Origin: Roseivivax sp. GX 12232
Lineage (GTDB): Bacteria > Pseudomonadota > Alphaproteobacteria > Rhodobacterales > Rhodobacteraceae
DNA: 64,000 nt
Reading direction: 5' to 3'
NCBI RefSeq assembly: GCF_021272185.1
Contig: NZ_JAJSEC010000009.1
Span: 124,001 to 188,000 of the forward strand
The position numbers were made by a program, and so were the translations under genes. Shown piece by piece: positions 43,989 through 53,137 of this stretch. Within the stretch, counting starts at the first letter, position 1, and every line of letters begins with the position of its first letter. A model generated the notes under the pieces. It worked only from the letters and a program-made list of their open reading frames with translations. It did no database searches and had not been told where the DNA came from.

Positions 43989-46271
43989 GTGGCCACTCGG
44001 GCACGGAACTGGAGCTGGGCGCGTATGGCCCAGCTAAGGCGGATGCGCCGCGTGCAGAACGCGGCAACCCTGGGCCTGGTTCTTCTGGGGCCCGTCCTCG
44101 CCGTTCTGACCTATCTTGTATTAGGCCCGATGCAGGGCGACGACACCGACCTGTCGCTGCGCCTCGTGCTCCTGGCCGATCTTGTCTACGTCCTCCTGCT
44201 GGCGGCGCTGGTCCTGAGCCGCGTCGCCGCGCTGATCGCCGCGCGGCGGGCGAAATCGGCGGGCTCGCGGCTGCACCTGCGGCTGACCGGGGTCTTCGCG
44301 CTCATGGCGCTTCTGCCGACGATCACCGTGGCGGTCTTTGCGGTGCTGACCATCAACATCGGCCTCGAGACCTGGTTCTCGACCCGGGTGCAGAACGTGG
44401 TGGGCGCCTCGCTCTCGGCGGCGGTCGCCTACGAGGAGGAGCACCGCGGCGACCTGATCGAGGACGCCGAGGCCCTGGCGCGCTTCCTCGACGCCAACCG
44501 CCGGGCGCAGGCCTTCATGGACGACGGCGAGCTGCGCCAGCTTCTGGGCGCGGGGCAGGCGCAGATCCAGCGCGGGCTGCGCGAGGCCTTCGTGATCGAC
44601 GGCGAGGGCGAGATCCTGGCCCGCGGCGACCGCTCCTATCTTTTCGACTTCGAGGCCCCGCCGCCCGAGGCGCTGGTGGCGGCGCGGCGCGACGGGGTGG
44701 CGGTGATCGAGGACTGGAACAACAACGAGTTCCGCGCCCTGGTGCCGCTTGGCGCCTTCGTGGACCGTTTCCTCTATGTCAGCCGCGAGGTCGACGGCGG
44801 CATCCTCAACCTTCTGGACGACACCCAGGAGACCGCGCGCTTCTACCAGCAGCAGGAAAGCGAACGCGGCCGCCGGGTCTTCGACTTCGCGCTTCTCTAC
44901 CTGGGTTTCGCGGTCCTTCTGATCCTCGCGGCGGTCTGGCTGGGGCTCTGGTTCGCCGAACGGCTGTCGCGGCCCGTGGGCCAGCTCACCGGCGCGGCGC
45001 AAAGGGTTGGGGCAGGGGACCTCGACGTGCAGGTGCGCGAGGACGAGGCCGACGACGAGATCGCCATGCTGGGGCGCTACTTCAACCAGATGACCCGGCA
45101 GCTCAAAGGCCAGCGCGAGCGGCTCCTGGAGAACACCCGCCAGATCGAGCGCCGCCAGCGGCTCTTCGACAGCGTGCTGACCAATGTGACCTCGGGGGTC
45201 GCGGGGCTCGATGCCGAGGGGCGCATGACCTTCGTGAACCGCTCCGCCGAGCGGCTGCTCGATGTGGGCGACGACAAGGCGCGCTACCCGATCCATGTCG
45301 CCGTGCCCGAGTTCGGCCCGCTCTTCGACCGGCTGATCGACAGCGGCTCCGAGGTGGTGCAGGAAGAGATCAAGGTCAGCCGCGACGGTCGGCTCGAGAA
45401 CCTGCTGGTGCGGATGTCGACCCGGCGCCGCGACGACGGCAGCCTCGAGGGCTACGTGGTGGCCTTCGACGATGTGACCGACCTTGTCTCGGCGCAGCGC
45501 ATGGCCGCCTGGGGCGATGTCGCCCGGCGCATCGCCCATGAGATCAAGAACCCGCTGACGCCGATCCAGCTGTCGGCCGAACGCATCCGGCGCAAGTTCT
45601 CGCGCGGGCTCGAGCCGCCCGAGGCCGAGCGGCTGGAGCAGATGACCGAGGTGATCATCCGCCAGACCGGCGACCTGCGCCGGATCGTCGACGAGTTTTC
45701 CAAGTTCGCCCGGATGCCCGAACCCGAGCGCCGGCCCGAGAACCTGACCGAGCTCTTGCGCGGCGCGGTGCTGCTGCAGGAGACCGGCCAGCCCGAGGTG
45801 CGCTTCGAGGCCGATCTGCCCGACATGCCGATCGAGGCCGAGCTTGACGCGACGATGATCTCGCAGGCGCTCACCAATCTGATCAAGAATGCCGGCGAGG
45901 CGATCGAGAGCCGCCGCGAGGCGGGCGCGCTGCCCGACGACGTGGCGCCCGAGATCCGCGTCGCCATGCGGCTCGGGCCCGAGGGCCGCGCCGAGATCAC
46001 CATCGCCGACAACGGCATCGGCCTGCCCGAGGACCGCGCGCGGCTCTTCGAGCCCTACGTGACGACGCGTGACAAGGGCACCGGGCTGGGCCTGCCGATC
46101 GTCAAGAAGATCATCGAGGAGCATGGCGGCACGCTGGCCCTCGAGGATGCCGACCCCTTTGGCGGGGACGGGCACCGGGGCGCCATGGCGGTCATCCGCC
46201 TGCCGGCCTCCGAAGCGCCGGGGCAGGGGCCGAGCGAGGGCTCCGGCGAACGCGCGGAAGAAACGGTTTGA
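43989..46271 (+). CDS. ntrY: Membrane sensor kinase NtrY
   Basis: About 760 residues. Three or four N-terminal TM helices, then a periplasmic domain and another TM (about 300-325). HAMP (LSRPVGQLTGAAQRVGAGDL) and PAS domains follow, then the HisKA motif RRIAHEIKNPLTPIQLSAER (His about 517), the N box LTNLIKNAGEAI and DNGIGLP/GTGLGLP. GTG 43989 after GAGGGG is preferred to the TTG at 43950. NtrY partners NtrX and has been tied to nitrogen and redox/envelope sensing in alphaproteobacteria. Confidence 0.92.
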   Translation: MATRARNWSWARMAQLRRMRRVQNAATLGLVLLGPVLAVLTYLVLGPMQGDDTDLSLRLVLLADLVYVLLLAALVLSRVAALIAARRAKSAGSRLHLRLTGVFALMALLPTITVAVFAVLTINIGLETWFSTRVQNVVGASLSAAVAYEEEHRGDLIEDAEALARFLDANRRAQAFMDDGELRQLLGAGQAQIQRGLREAFVIDGEGEILARGDRSYLFDFEAPPPEALVAARRDGVAVIEDWNNNEFRALVPLGAFVDRFLYVSREVDGGILNLLDDTQETARFYQQQESERGRRVFDFALLYLGFAVLLILAAVWLGLWFAERLSRPVGQLTGAAQRVGAGDLDVQVREDEADDEIAMLGRYFNQMTRQLKGQRERLLENTRQIERRQRLFDSVLTNVTSGVAGLDAEGRMTFVNRSAERLLDVGDDKARYPIHVAVPEFGPLFDRLIDSGSEVVQEEIKVSRDGRLENLLVRMSTRRRDDGSLEGYVVAFDDVTDLVSAQRMAAWGDVARRIAHEIKNPLTPIQLSAERIRRKFSRGLEPPEAERLEQMTEVIIRQTGDLRRIVDEFSKFARMPEPERRPENLTELLRGAVLLQETGQPEVRFEADLPDMPIEAELDATMISQALTNLIKNAGEAIESRREAGALPDDVAPEIRVAMRLGPEGRAEITIADNGIGLPEDRARLFEPYVTTRDKGTGLGLPIVKKIIEEHGGTLALEDADPFGGDGHRGAMAVIRLPASEAPGQGPSEGSGERAEETV

Positions 46272-46288
46272 AGGAAGGGAATTGAACG

Positions 46289-47722
46289 ATGGGCGACATT
46301 CTGATCGTGGACGACGAGCGGGACATCCGCGAGTTGATCGGGGACATCCTCGAGGACGAGGGCTTCAGCATCCGGCTGGCCGGCAATTCCAACGAGGCGA
46401 TGAGCGAGATCAACGGCGAGCCGCCGGCGCTGATCATCCTCGATATCTGGCTGAAAGACAGCAAGATGGACGGGATCGACATCCTCAAGACCGTCAAGCG
46501 CGACAATCCCGACATTCCCGTGGTCATCATTTCGGGCCATGGCAATATCGAGATCGCCGTGGCCGCGATCAAGCAGGGCGCCTATGACTTCATCGAGAAG
46601 CCCTTCAACATCGACCAGCTGCTGGTGGTGATCCGCCGCGCCATGGAGACCGCACGGCTGCGCCGCGAGAACCAGAAGCTGAAGCGCCGCGAGACCGAGG
46701 TGGCCGAGATGATCGGCGACAGCCCGGCCTTCCGTAACCTGGTGAGCCAGCTCGACAAGGTGACGAAATCCAACGGCCGGGTGATGCTGACCGGCCCCGC
46801 GGGCTGCGGCAAGGAGGTCGCCGCGCGCTACATCCACGCCCGCTCGAACCGCGCGCAGGGGCCCTTCGTGACGGTCAACTGCGCGGGCGTCATGCCCGAG
46901 TCGATGGAAGAGGTGCTGTTCGGCCGCGAAACCCCCGACCGGGGTGTCGAGCCGGGCCTTCTCGAGCAGGCCCATGGCGGGATCGTCTATTTCGACGAGG
47001 TGGCCGACATGCCCTCGGGCACCCAGTCGAAGATCCTGCGCGTGCTGGTCGACCAGCAATTCACCCGCGTCGGCGGGCAGGACAAGGTGCGCGTCGACCT
47101 GCGGGTGATCTCTTCGACGAACCGCGACCTGGAGACCGAGATTTCCGCCGGCCGCTTCCGCGAGGAGCTGTATCACCGGCTGAACGTGGTGCCGATCCCG
47201 GTGCCCTCGCTCGAGGACCGGCGCGAGGACATCCCCGGGCTCGCCACGCATTTCATCGAGCTCTGCAACCGTGCCCAGGGCCTGCCGCGCCGGGCGCTGT
47301 CGGAAGATGCGGTGGCGCTTCTGCAGACGATGATCTGGCCGGGCAACGTGCGGCAGCTGAAGAACCTGATCGAACGGGTGCTGATCCTCGGCGACGGCAC
47401 CGGCCCGATCGAGGCGGCTGAGCTGCCGCAGGAGGCCACCCCGGGCGCCGAGGGCGAGGGCCGGGTGGTGCTCTCGGGCACGCTGGCGACCATGCCGCTG
47501 CGGGAGGCCCGCGAGGCCTTTGAGCGGGAATACCTGCTGACCCAGATCAACCGCTTCGGCGGCAACATCTCGCGGACCGCGAACTTCGTCGGCATGGAGC
47601 GCTCGGCGCTGCACCGCAAGCTGAAGTCGCTGGGCGTGGTGACCTCGGCCAAGGGCGGCGCGCGCATCGCCCATGTCGACGAGGAGGACGAGGCCGAGAC
47701 CCCCGCGCGGCAGACCGCCTGA
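46289..47722 (+). CDS. ntrX: Response regulator NtrX
   Basis: 477 residues. Receiver with Asp52 (ILDIWLKD), AAA+ with Walker A GPAGCGKE (169-176) and Walker B GGIVYFDEVAD, and a C-terminal Fis-type HTH (GGNISRTANFVGMERSALHRKL). The GAFTGA loop is replaced by LFGRETPDRGVEPG (about 210-223), so it is unlikely to activate sigma-54. The ATG follows AAGGAAGGG, 17 nt after ntrY. Confidence 0.94.
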   Translation: MGDILIVDDERDIRELIGDILEDEGFSIRLAGNSNEAMSEINGEPPALIILDIWLKDSKMDGIDILKTVKRDNPDIPVVIISGHGNIEIAVAAIKQGAYDFIEKPFNIDQLLVVIRRAMETARLRRENQKLKRRETEVAEMIGDSPAFRNLVSQLDKVTKSNGRVMLTGPAGCGKEVAARYIHARSNRAQGPFVTVNCAGVMPESMEEVLFGRETPDRGVEPGLLEQAHGGIVYFDEVADMPSGTQSKILRVLVDQQFTRVGGQDKVRVDLRVISSTNRDLETEISAGRFREELYHRLNVVPIPVPSLEDRREDIPGLATHFIELCNRAQGLPRRALSEDAVALLQTMIWPGNVRQLKNLIERVLILGDGTGPIEAAELPQEATPGAEGEGRVVLSGTLATMPLREAREAFEREYLLTQINRFGGNISRTANFVGMERSALHRKLKSLGVVTSAKGGARIAHVDEEDEAETPARQTA

Positions 47723-48088
47723 GCGGGGCTTTCGGCGCGCGGCGGCGGGCCTTGGCCCGCCCGCGCCCGCGCGCGGAGCCCGCGCCCATTCGGCCCACTA
47801 GCCCCCGCGCACGGAGCCCGCGCCCATCCTGCGCGGACGGGTCTCGGCAAACTGCCCGCGCTCGATGCCTGCGCCCATGCAGACCACGCGCCCGCGACCA
47901 CCAGACCACCCGCCCGGGGCCAAGCGCCCGCGGGCGTGGCGTGCGCCCATTCCGCCCACCCACGCCCCCCGCGTCCAAAGTCCCGGCAGCGCCACACCCC
48001 TGCCGCTGCGTCAGCCCCGGCGTGATTGACCGCGGGGGCGCCCCGTGTCAGACCCTCTCTTCAGTCGATCATCTTTTCGGGATGTCCC
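47723..48088. other. 366-bp intergenic region with degenerate GC repeats
   Basis: Between ntrX and trkA. GGAGCCCGCGCCCAT occurs exactly at 47775-47789 and 47813-47827, and shorter related pieces with GCGCCCAT recur further on (about 47870 and 47945). No gene seen. Low-complexity frames here give Ala/Arg/Pro-rich peptides only. Confidence 0.6.
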
Positions 48089-49465
48089 ATGAAGGTCATC
48101 ATCTGCGGGGCGGGCCAGGTCGGCTGGCAGATCGCCCGCCATCTCTCGGGCGAGCGCAACGACGTCACGGTCGTGGACAACAACCCCGACCTGGTGCGGC
48201 GCGCCACCGATACGCTGGATGTCCAGGGCATCGCGGGCTTCGCCTCCTACCCGGACGTGCTGGACCGCGCGGGCGCCCAGGACGCCGAGATGATCATCGC
48301 CGCGACCCATTCCGACGAGGTCAACATGGTCACCTGCCAGGTGGCCCACTCGATCTTCGCCATCCCGCGCAAGATCGCCCGGCTCCGGGCGCAAAGCTAC
48401 CTCGACGCGATCTATTCCGACCTCTACCGCCGCGACCACCTGCCGATCGACGTGGTGATCAGCCCCGAGCGCGAGGTCGCCGACGCCGCCCTGCAACGGC
48501 TGGGCTCGCCCTCGGCCTTCGACACCGAGACCTTCCTCGACGGGCGCGCGCAGCTTCTGGGCCTGGCCATCGACGAGGATTGCGCGGTGGTGAACACGCC
48601 GCTGCGGCAGCTCTCGGACCTCTTCTCGACCCTGCGCGCGGTGGTCGTCGGCGTGCGCCGCGAGGGCACGCTTTTCGCCCCCGAACCCGAGGACCAGATC
48701 TTCATCGGCGACAGCGTCTACGTCATGGTCCACGAGGAAGACGCGATCCGCACGCTGGAGATCTTCGGCAAGCCGCACCGCAAGCAGGAGCGCGTCGTGC
48801 TGATCGGCGGCGGCAACGTCGGGCGCATGGTCGCCCGCAACCTCGAGGAGCGCGAGGAGCGCATCCGCGCCAAGATCATCGAGCGTCACCGCCCGACCGC
48901 CGAACGCGCCGCCGAGGAGCTGGAAAAGACCATCGTGCTGCACGGCGACGGGCTCGACACCGCGCTTCTGGCCGAGGCCAACATCGGCCGGGCCGATGCG
49001 GTCCTCTGCGTGACCGACGACGACAAGACCAACATGCTGGCCGCGGTCCGTGCCAAGGCGGCGGGCTGTCCCATGGCCATCGCGCTGATCAACGACCCGA
49101 CGCTGACCGCGATGATGGAGCCGCTGGGGATCGACGCCTATATCAACCCGCGCGCCACCACGGTTTCCTCGATCCTGCGCCACATCCGCCACGGACGGGT
49201 GCGCGCGGTCTATTCCATCGGCGACGCCGAGGCCGAGGTGATCGAGGCCGAGGTCCTCTCGACCTCGCCGATCACCGGCCAGCGCATCCGCGACATCGAC
49301 TTCCCCGAGGGCGTGCTGGTCGGCGCGCTGCGCAAGGGCGGCAAGGTGGTCAAGCTGACCGGCGCCACCCGCGTCGACGAGGGCGACCAGATCGTGATCT
49401 TCGCGCTCTCCAAGGATGTCGCCGCGGTCGAGACGCTGCTGCAAGTCTCCATCGACTTCTTCTGA
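48089..49465 (+). CDS. trkA: Trk potassium-uptake regulatory protein TrkA
   Basis: 458 residues, two RCK units. Each has a Rossmann NAD-binding loop: VIICGAGQVGWQIARHL at 3-19 and VVLIGGGNVGRMVARNL at about 234-250. They are followed by VTVVDNN, ATHSDEVNMVTC and LCVTDDDKTNML. Cytoplasmic partner gating the TrkH channel. ATG 48089 starts the homology. trkH begins 9 nt later. Confidence 0.95.
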   Translation: MKVIICGAGQVGWQIARHLSGERNDVTVVDNNPDLVRRATDTLDVQGIAGFASYPDVLDRAGAQDAEMIIAATHSDEVNMVTCQVAHSIFAIPRKIARLRAQSYLDAIYSDLYRRDHLPIDVVISPEREVADAALQRLGSPSAFDTETFLDGRAQLLGLAIDEDCAVVNTPLRQLSDLFSTLRAVVVGVRREGTLFAPEPEDQIFIGDSVYVMVHEEDAIRTLEIFGKPHRKQERVVLIGGGNVGRMVARNLEEREERIRAKIIERHRPTAERAAEELEKTIVLHGDGLDTALLAEANIGRADAVLCVTDDDKTNMLAAVRAKAAGCPMAIALINDPTLTAMMEPLGIDAYINPRATTVSSILRHIRHGRVRAVYSIGDAEAEVIEAEVLSTSPITGQRIRDIDFPEGVLVGALRKGGKVVKLTGATRVDEGDQIVIFALSKDVAAVETLLQVSIDFF

Positions 49466-49474
49466 CCCGGTCCC

Positions 49475-50989
49475 ATGGCGCGGCTCCTGTCCATCCCGCT
49501 GATGCTGCTCCTGGCCGGGGCCGGGGCGCTGGCCATGCTGGCCCCGGCGGTGCTGGCGCTGGCGCAGGAGGATTTCCACGACGCCCGTGCGTTTTTCTAC
49601 GCGAGCCTCCTGTCGGGCATCTGCATCACGCTGGTGGCCCTGGCGCTGGCCGGGGGCAACCACAACCGCCGGGCGCTGCGTCAGCTCCTGGCGCTGCTGC
49701 TGGCCTTCATCGTCCTGCCGGCGATGCTGGCGGTGCCGTTCCACCAGGCGGTGCGCACCACGAGCTTCCTCAACGCCTACCTCGAGATGGTCTCCGCCAT
49801 GACCACCACGGGGCTGACGCTATTCGCGCCCGAGCGGCTGTCGGATGCGGAACACCTCTGGCGGGCCGAGGTCGGCTGGCTCGGCGGGCTGTTGATGTGG
49901 ATCGCCGCGGCGGCGATCCTGGCACCGCTGACGCTTGGCGGCTTCGAGGTCACCGCGGTGTCGGAGCCCGGCCAATCCGCGGCCCCGGGCGCCGCCCACC
50001 GCGACCAGGCCGACCCGCGGCTCCGCCTCGCACGGGTGGTGCACGCGCTGGTGCCGGTCTACGCGGGGCTGACGCTGGCGCTCTGGCTCGGGCTCATGGC
50101 GGCGGGCGAGACGCCCTTCGTGGCGCTCTGCCACGCCATGTCGACGCTGGCGACCTCGGCGATCTCGCCGGTGGGTGGGCTCGAGGGCTCGCAGGCGGGC
50201 CACGCGGGCGAGGCGTTGATCTTCCTCTTCCTGCTGTTCTCGCTCTCGCGGCTGACCTTCTCGAACGACACCTCCGCGGCGCGGCGGCAGGGGCTCTGGT
50301 ATGACCCCGAGTTCCGCATGGGCATCCTGATCACCGGGGCGGTGCCGCTCATGCTGTTCCTGCGCCACTGGCTCGCTTCCTTCGACGTCGGCACCGAGGA
50401 GAACATGGCCCAGGCGCTGCGCGCCTTCTGGGGCGCGGCCTTCACCACGCTGTCCTTCCTGACCACCACCGGCTTCGAGAGCACCGACTGGGCCCGCACC
50501 CAGGGCTGGTCGGGGCTGAACACGCCGGGGCTGATCCTGATGGCGCTGGCGCTGGTCGGCGGCGGCGTGGCGACGACGGCGGGCGGGGTGAAGCTCCTGC
50601 GGGTCTTCATCCTGGTCCTGAACGGGCGGCGCGAGCTGGAGCGGCTGATCCACCCCAGCTCCGTCGGCCGCTCGGGCCTTCTGTCGCGGCGCACCCGGCG
50701 CGAGGGCGCCTTCATCGCCTGGGTCTTCTTCATGATCTTCGCGCTGACGCTCGCGGTCATGGTGCTGGCCTTCGCGGCCTTCGGCATCCGCTTCGAGGGC
50801 GCCTTCGTCCTGGCGCTCGCGGGGCTGACCAACACCGGGCCGATCGTGTCCCTGGCGACCGAAATGCCCATCGTGATCGCGCAATACGGCGACGGGGTGA
50901 AGGCGGTCCTGGCGGCGGCGATGATCCTCGGGCGGCTCGAAGTGCTGGCCATCATCGTGACCTTGACGCCCGATCTCTGGCGCGATTGA
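49475..50989 (+). CDS. trkH: Potassium channel/transporter subunit TrkH
   Basis: 504 residues with about ten to twelve TM segments and four pore-loop repeats. The loops are recognisable by Thr-Thr-Gly runs: SAMTTTGLTLF, MSTLATSAISPVGG, FLTTTGFESTDW and GLTNTGPIVSL. GGGVATTAGGVKLLR is also characteristic of the family. Takes up K+ with TrkA. Position behind ntrX-trkA and before hfq matches many alphaproteobacteria. Confidence 0.92.
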   Translation: MARLLSIPLMLLLAGAGALAMLAPAVLALAQEDFHDARAFFYASLLSGICITLVALALAGGNHNRRALRQLLALLLAFIVLPAMLAVPFHQAVRTTSFLNAYLEMVSAMTTTGLTLFAPERLSDAEHLWRAEVGWLGGLLMWIAAAAILAPLTLGGFEVTAVSEPGQSAAPGAAHRDQADPRLRLARVVHALVPVYAGLTLALWLGLMAAGETPFVALCHAMSTLATSAISPVGGLEGSQAGHAGEALIFLFLLFSLSRLTFSNDTSAARRQGLWYDPEFRMGILITGAVPLMLFLRHWLASFDVGTEENMAQALRAFWGAAFTTLSFLTTTGFESTDWARTQGWSGLNTPGLILMALALVGGGVATTAGGVKLLRVFILVLNGRRELERLIHPSSVGRSGLLSRRTRREGAFIAWVFFMIFALTLAVMVLAFAAFGIRFEGAFVLALAGLTNTGPIVSLATEMPIVIAQYGDGVKAVLAAAMILGRLEVLAIIVTLTPDLWRD

Positions 50990-51117
50990 GGGCATAGGCC
51001 CACACCCGCGGGGTAAGATTCGGATTCGCTCTGGAAACTCGCAAAATCGCAGACCATACTCGGCCGAAATCAAGCGGCGGCCTGCGGCACGCTCTGACAA
51101 GAATAAAGGCTCGTTCA

Positions 51118-51360
51118 ATGGCTTCGGATAAGCAGAATCTGCAAGACGCATTTCTTAATCACGTTCGCAAAACCAAGGTCCCGGTGACCGTTTTCCTGAT
51201 CAACGGCGTAAAGCTGCAGGGGGTGATCACCTGGTTCGACAATTTCTGTGTCCTGCTGCGCCGGGACGGTCAATCGCAGCTCGTCTACAAGCACGCGATC
51301 TCGACCATAATGCCGGCCCAGCCGATCAACCTCTATGACGGGGACACCGGCGCGTCTTGA
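51118..51360 (+). CDS. hfq: RNA chaperone Hfq
   Basis: 80 residues. Sm1 motif region [21 protein letters not shown] and the Sm2 motif [10 protein letters not shown] are intact, with QSQLVYKHA supplying the proximal RNA-binding face. Forms hexamers that pair small RNAs with mRNAs. The C-terminal tail is short, as usual in alphaproteobacteria. A 128-bp spacer upstream probably holds a promoter of its own. It overlaps hflX by 4 nt (TTGA). Confidence 0.97.
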   Translation: MASDKQNLQDAFLNHVRKTKVPVTVFLINGVKLQGVITWFDNFCVLLRRDGQSQLVYKHAISTIMPAQPINLYDGDTGAS

Positions 51361-52631
51361 CGACTGACGATACCCGCGACACCCGCGCCTGGGTGCTGCA
51401 TCCCGACATCAAGACCGACCGCGACCGCCGCGACGCGGAGATCGCGCTTGCCGAGGCCGTGGCCCTGGCCGAAGCCCTGCCGGGGCTCGAGGTCGTGGGC
51501 CAGGAGGTCGTGCCGCTGCGCGATCCGCAGCCGGGCGAGCTGTTTGGCAAGGGCAAGATCGCCGAGATCGCCGAGCGCCTCGCCGAGGAAGAGATCGAGC
51601 TGGTGCTGATCGACGGCCCGGTGACGCCGGTGCAGCAGCGCAACCTCGAGAAGGCCTGGAAGGTCAAGCTGCTCGACCGGACCGGGTTGATCCTCGAGAT
51701 CTTCTCGGACCGCGCGGCGACCCGCGAGGGCGTCTTGCAGGTCGAGATGGCGCATCTGTCTTACCAGCGCACGCGGCTGGTCCGCGCCTGGACCCACCTG
51801 GAACGCCAGCGCGGCGGGCTGGGCTTCGTCGGCGGCCCCGGCGAAACCCAGATCGAGGCCGACCGGCGCGCCATCGACGAACAGCTCGTGCGGCTGCGCC
51901 GGCAGCTCGACAAGGTGGTCAAGACCCGCACGCTGCACCGCGCAGCGCGGGCAAAGGTGCCCTATCCGATCGTGGCGCTGGTGGGCTACACCAACGCCGG
52001 CAAGTCGACGCTCTTCAACCGGCTCACCGGCGCCGAGGTCATGGCCAAGGACATGCTCTTCGCCACGCTCGACCCGACGATGCGCGGGGTGCGGCTCGAC
52101 AATGGCATCGACGTGATCCTTTCCGACACGGTGGGCTTCATCTCGGATCTGCCGACCGAGCTGGTGGCGGCCTTCCGCGCCACGCTCGAAGAGGTGCTCG
52201 AGGCCGATCTGATCCTGCATGTGCGCGACATCAGCCACCCCAACTCCGAGGAGCAGGCGGCGGATGTGCGCGCGATCCTGGCCTCGCTCGGGGTGCGCGA
52301 GACGACGCCCGAGCTGGAGCTCTGGAACAAGACCGACCTTCTCGATCCCGAGGCGCAGGCGGGCTTCGCCGAACGCGCCGCGCGCGAGGAGGACATCCAC
52401 ACGGTCTCGGCCCTGACCGGCTCCGGTATGGGCCCGGTGCTGGAGGCGATTGCCGGCAAGCTCGAGGGCGACATGCGCACCGAGGAGCTGCGGCTGCCCT
52501 TCGCCGACGGCCGCAAGCGCGCCTGGCTCTTCGACAAGGGCCTGGTCGAGGGCGAGGTGCAGGACGAGGAGGGCTACCTGCTCACCGTGCGCTGGTCGGC
52601 GAAAGACGCGGCGCGCTTCGAGAAGGTGTGA
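51357..52631 (+). CDS. hflX: Ribosome-associated GTPase HflX
   Basis: 424 residues. The N-terminal HflX domain has [14 protein letters not shown] and the glycine-rich linker [18 protein letters not shown]. The G domain has G1 GYTNAGKST (about 208-216), the switch [10 protein letters not shown] and the G4 NKTDLL. It splits or rescues stalled ribosomes after stress. The start is a TTG overlapping the hfq stop, indicating coupled translation. Confidence 0.95.
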   Translation: MTTDDTRDTRAWVLHPDIKTDRDRRDAEIALAEAVALAEALPGLEVVGQEVVPLRDPQPGELFGKGKIAEIAERLAEEEIELVLIDGPVTPVQQRNLEKAWKVKLLDRTGLILEIFSDRAATREGVLQVEMAHLSYQRTRLVRAWTHLERQRGGLGFVGGPGETQIEADRRAIDEQLVRLRRQLDKVVKTRTLHRAARAKVPYPIVALVGYTNAGKSTLFNRLTGAEVMAKDMLFATLDPTMRGVRLDNGIDVILSDTVGFISDLPTELVAAFRATLEEVLEADLILHVRDISHPNSEEQAADVRAILASLGVRETTPELELWNKTDLLDPEAQAGFAERAAREEDIHTVSALTGSGMGPVLEAIAGKLEGDMRTEELRLPFADGRKRAWLFDKGLVEGEVQDEEGYLLTVRWSAKDAARFEKV

Positions 52632-52903
52632 GGGGCGCGGGGGCTTTGGCTAGGGCTTGAGGGCTAGGGCGCGGGAGGCTGTTAGCGGCGCTTGGGCCGG
52701 GGCTTTGGCCTGGGCGTTTGCGCGCGGGAGACTGCGGGAGACTGTAAGCGGCGCTAGTGACAGGGCTTGAGCGCTTGAGCGCGGGGCGCTGTTGGCGGCG
52801 CTGGAGCGCTGGAGCGCCGGTGCTGGCGGGGCTGTGAGGCCGGAGTTGGCGGGTAACGCCCTTCGGTGTGAAACCCGCGGTGCCGACATACCTGCGTAGG
52901 TGA
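52632..52903. repeat. Degenerate GC-rich repeats after hflX
   Basis: A block with recurring variants of AGGGCTTGAG...GCTGTT-GCGGCGCT, first at 52653 and again at 52763 (110 bp apart). A third partial unit GGGAGACTGTAAGCGGCGCT lies between them. No gene. With copy 5 of the 167-bp element directly after it, this makes a 506-bp gene-free zone between the convergent hflX and acylase genes. Confidence 0.6.
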
Positions 52904-53070
52904 GAGGGCGCGCGCCGGACCGGGGGCCGGCGCTGCTGCCCGCCGAGCGAGGCACTTTATCCCGGCAAGGTCAGGACGAGCGACGATCTCAGCGCGCCAT
53001 TCCAAGGAGCGCCGGCCCATCGGGCCGGTCCGGCGCGCGCCCGGCACCTTCGGTGCTATTCGGGCGCAAG
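52904..53070 (-). repeat. 167-bp intergenic element, copy 5
   Basis: Read on the minus strand it has the same CTTGCG...CCCTC limits and the same 167-bp length as the other copies. Carries the GCACC-GAA-GGTGC hairpin; the AGGTCAG arm is altered to CGGGCAG. It sits between the 3' ends of two convergent genes. Confidence 0.93.
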
Positions 53071-53073
53071 ACA

Positions 53074-53111
53074 GCGCGCGCCCGGCACCTTCGGTGCTGT
53101 TCGGGCGCAAG
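53074..53111 (-). repeat. Extra copy of the element's terminal hairpin
   Basis: 38 bp repeating 53033-53070 with one mismatch, so copy 5 ends with a doubled GCACC-GAA-GGTGC hairpin and CTTGCGCCCGAA end. Confidence 0.9.
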
Positions 53112-53137
53112 AGGGCGCGCCCAGCAACACCCCCCCG

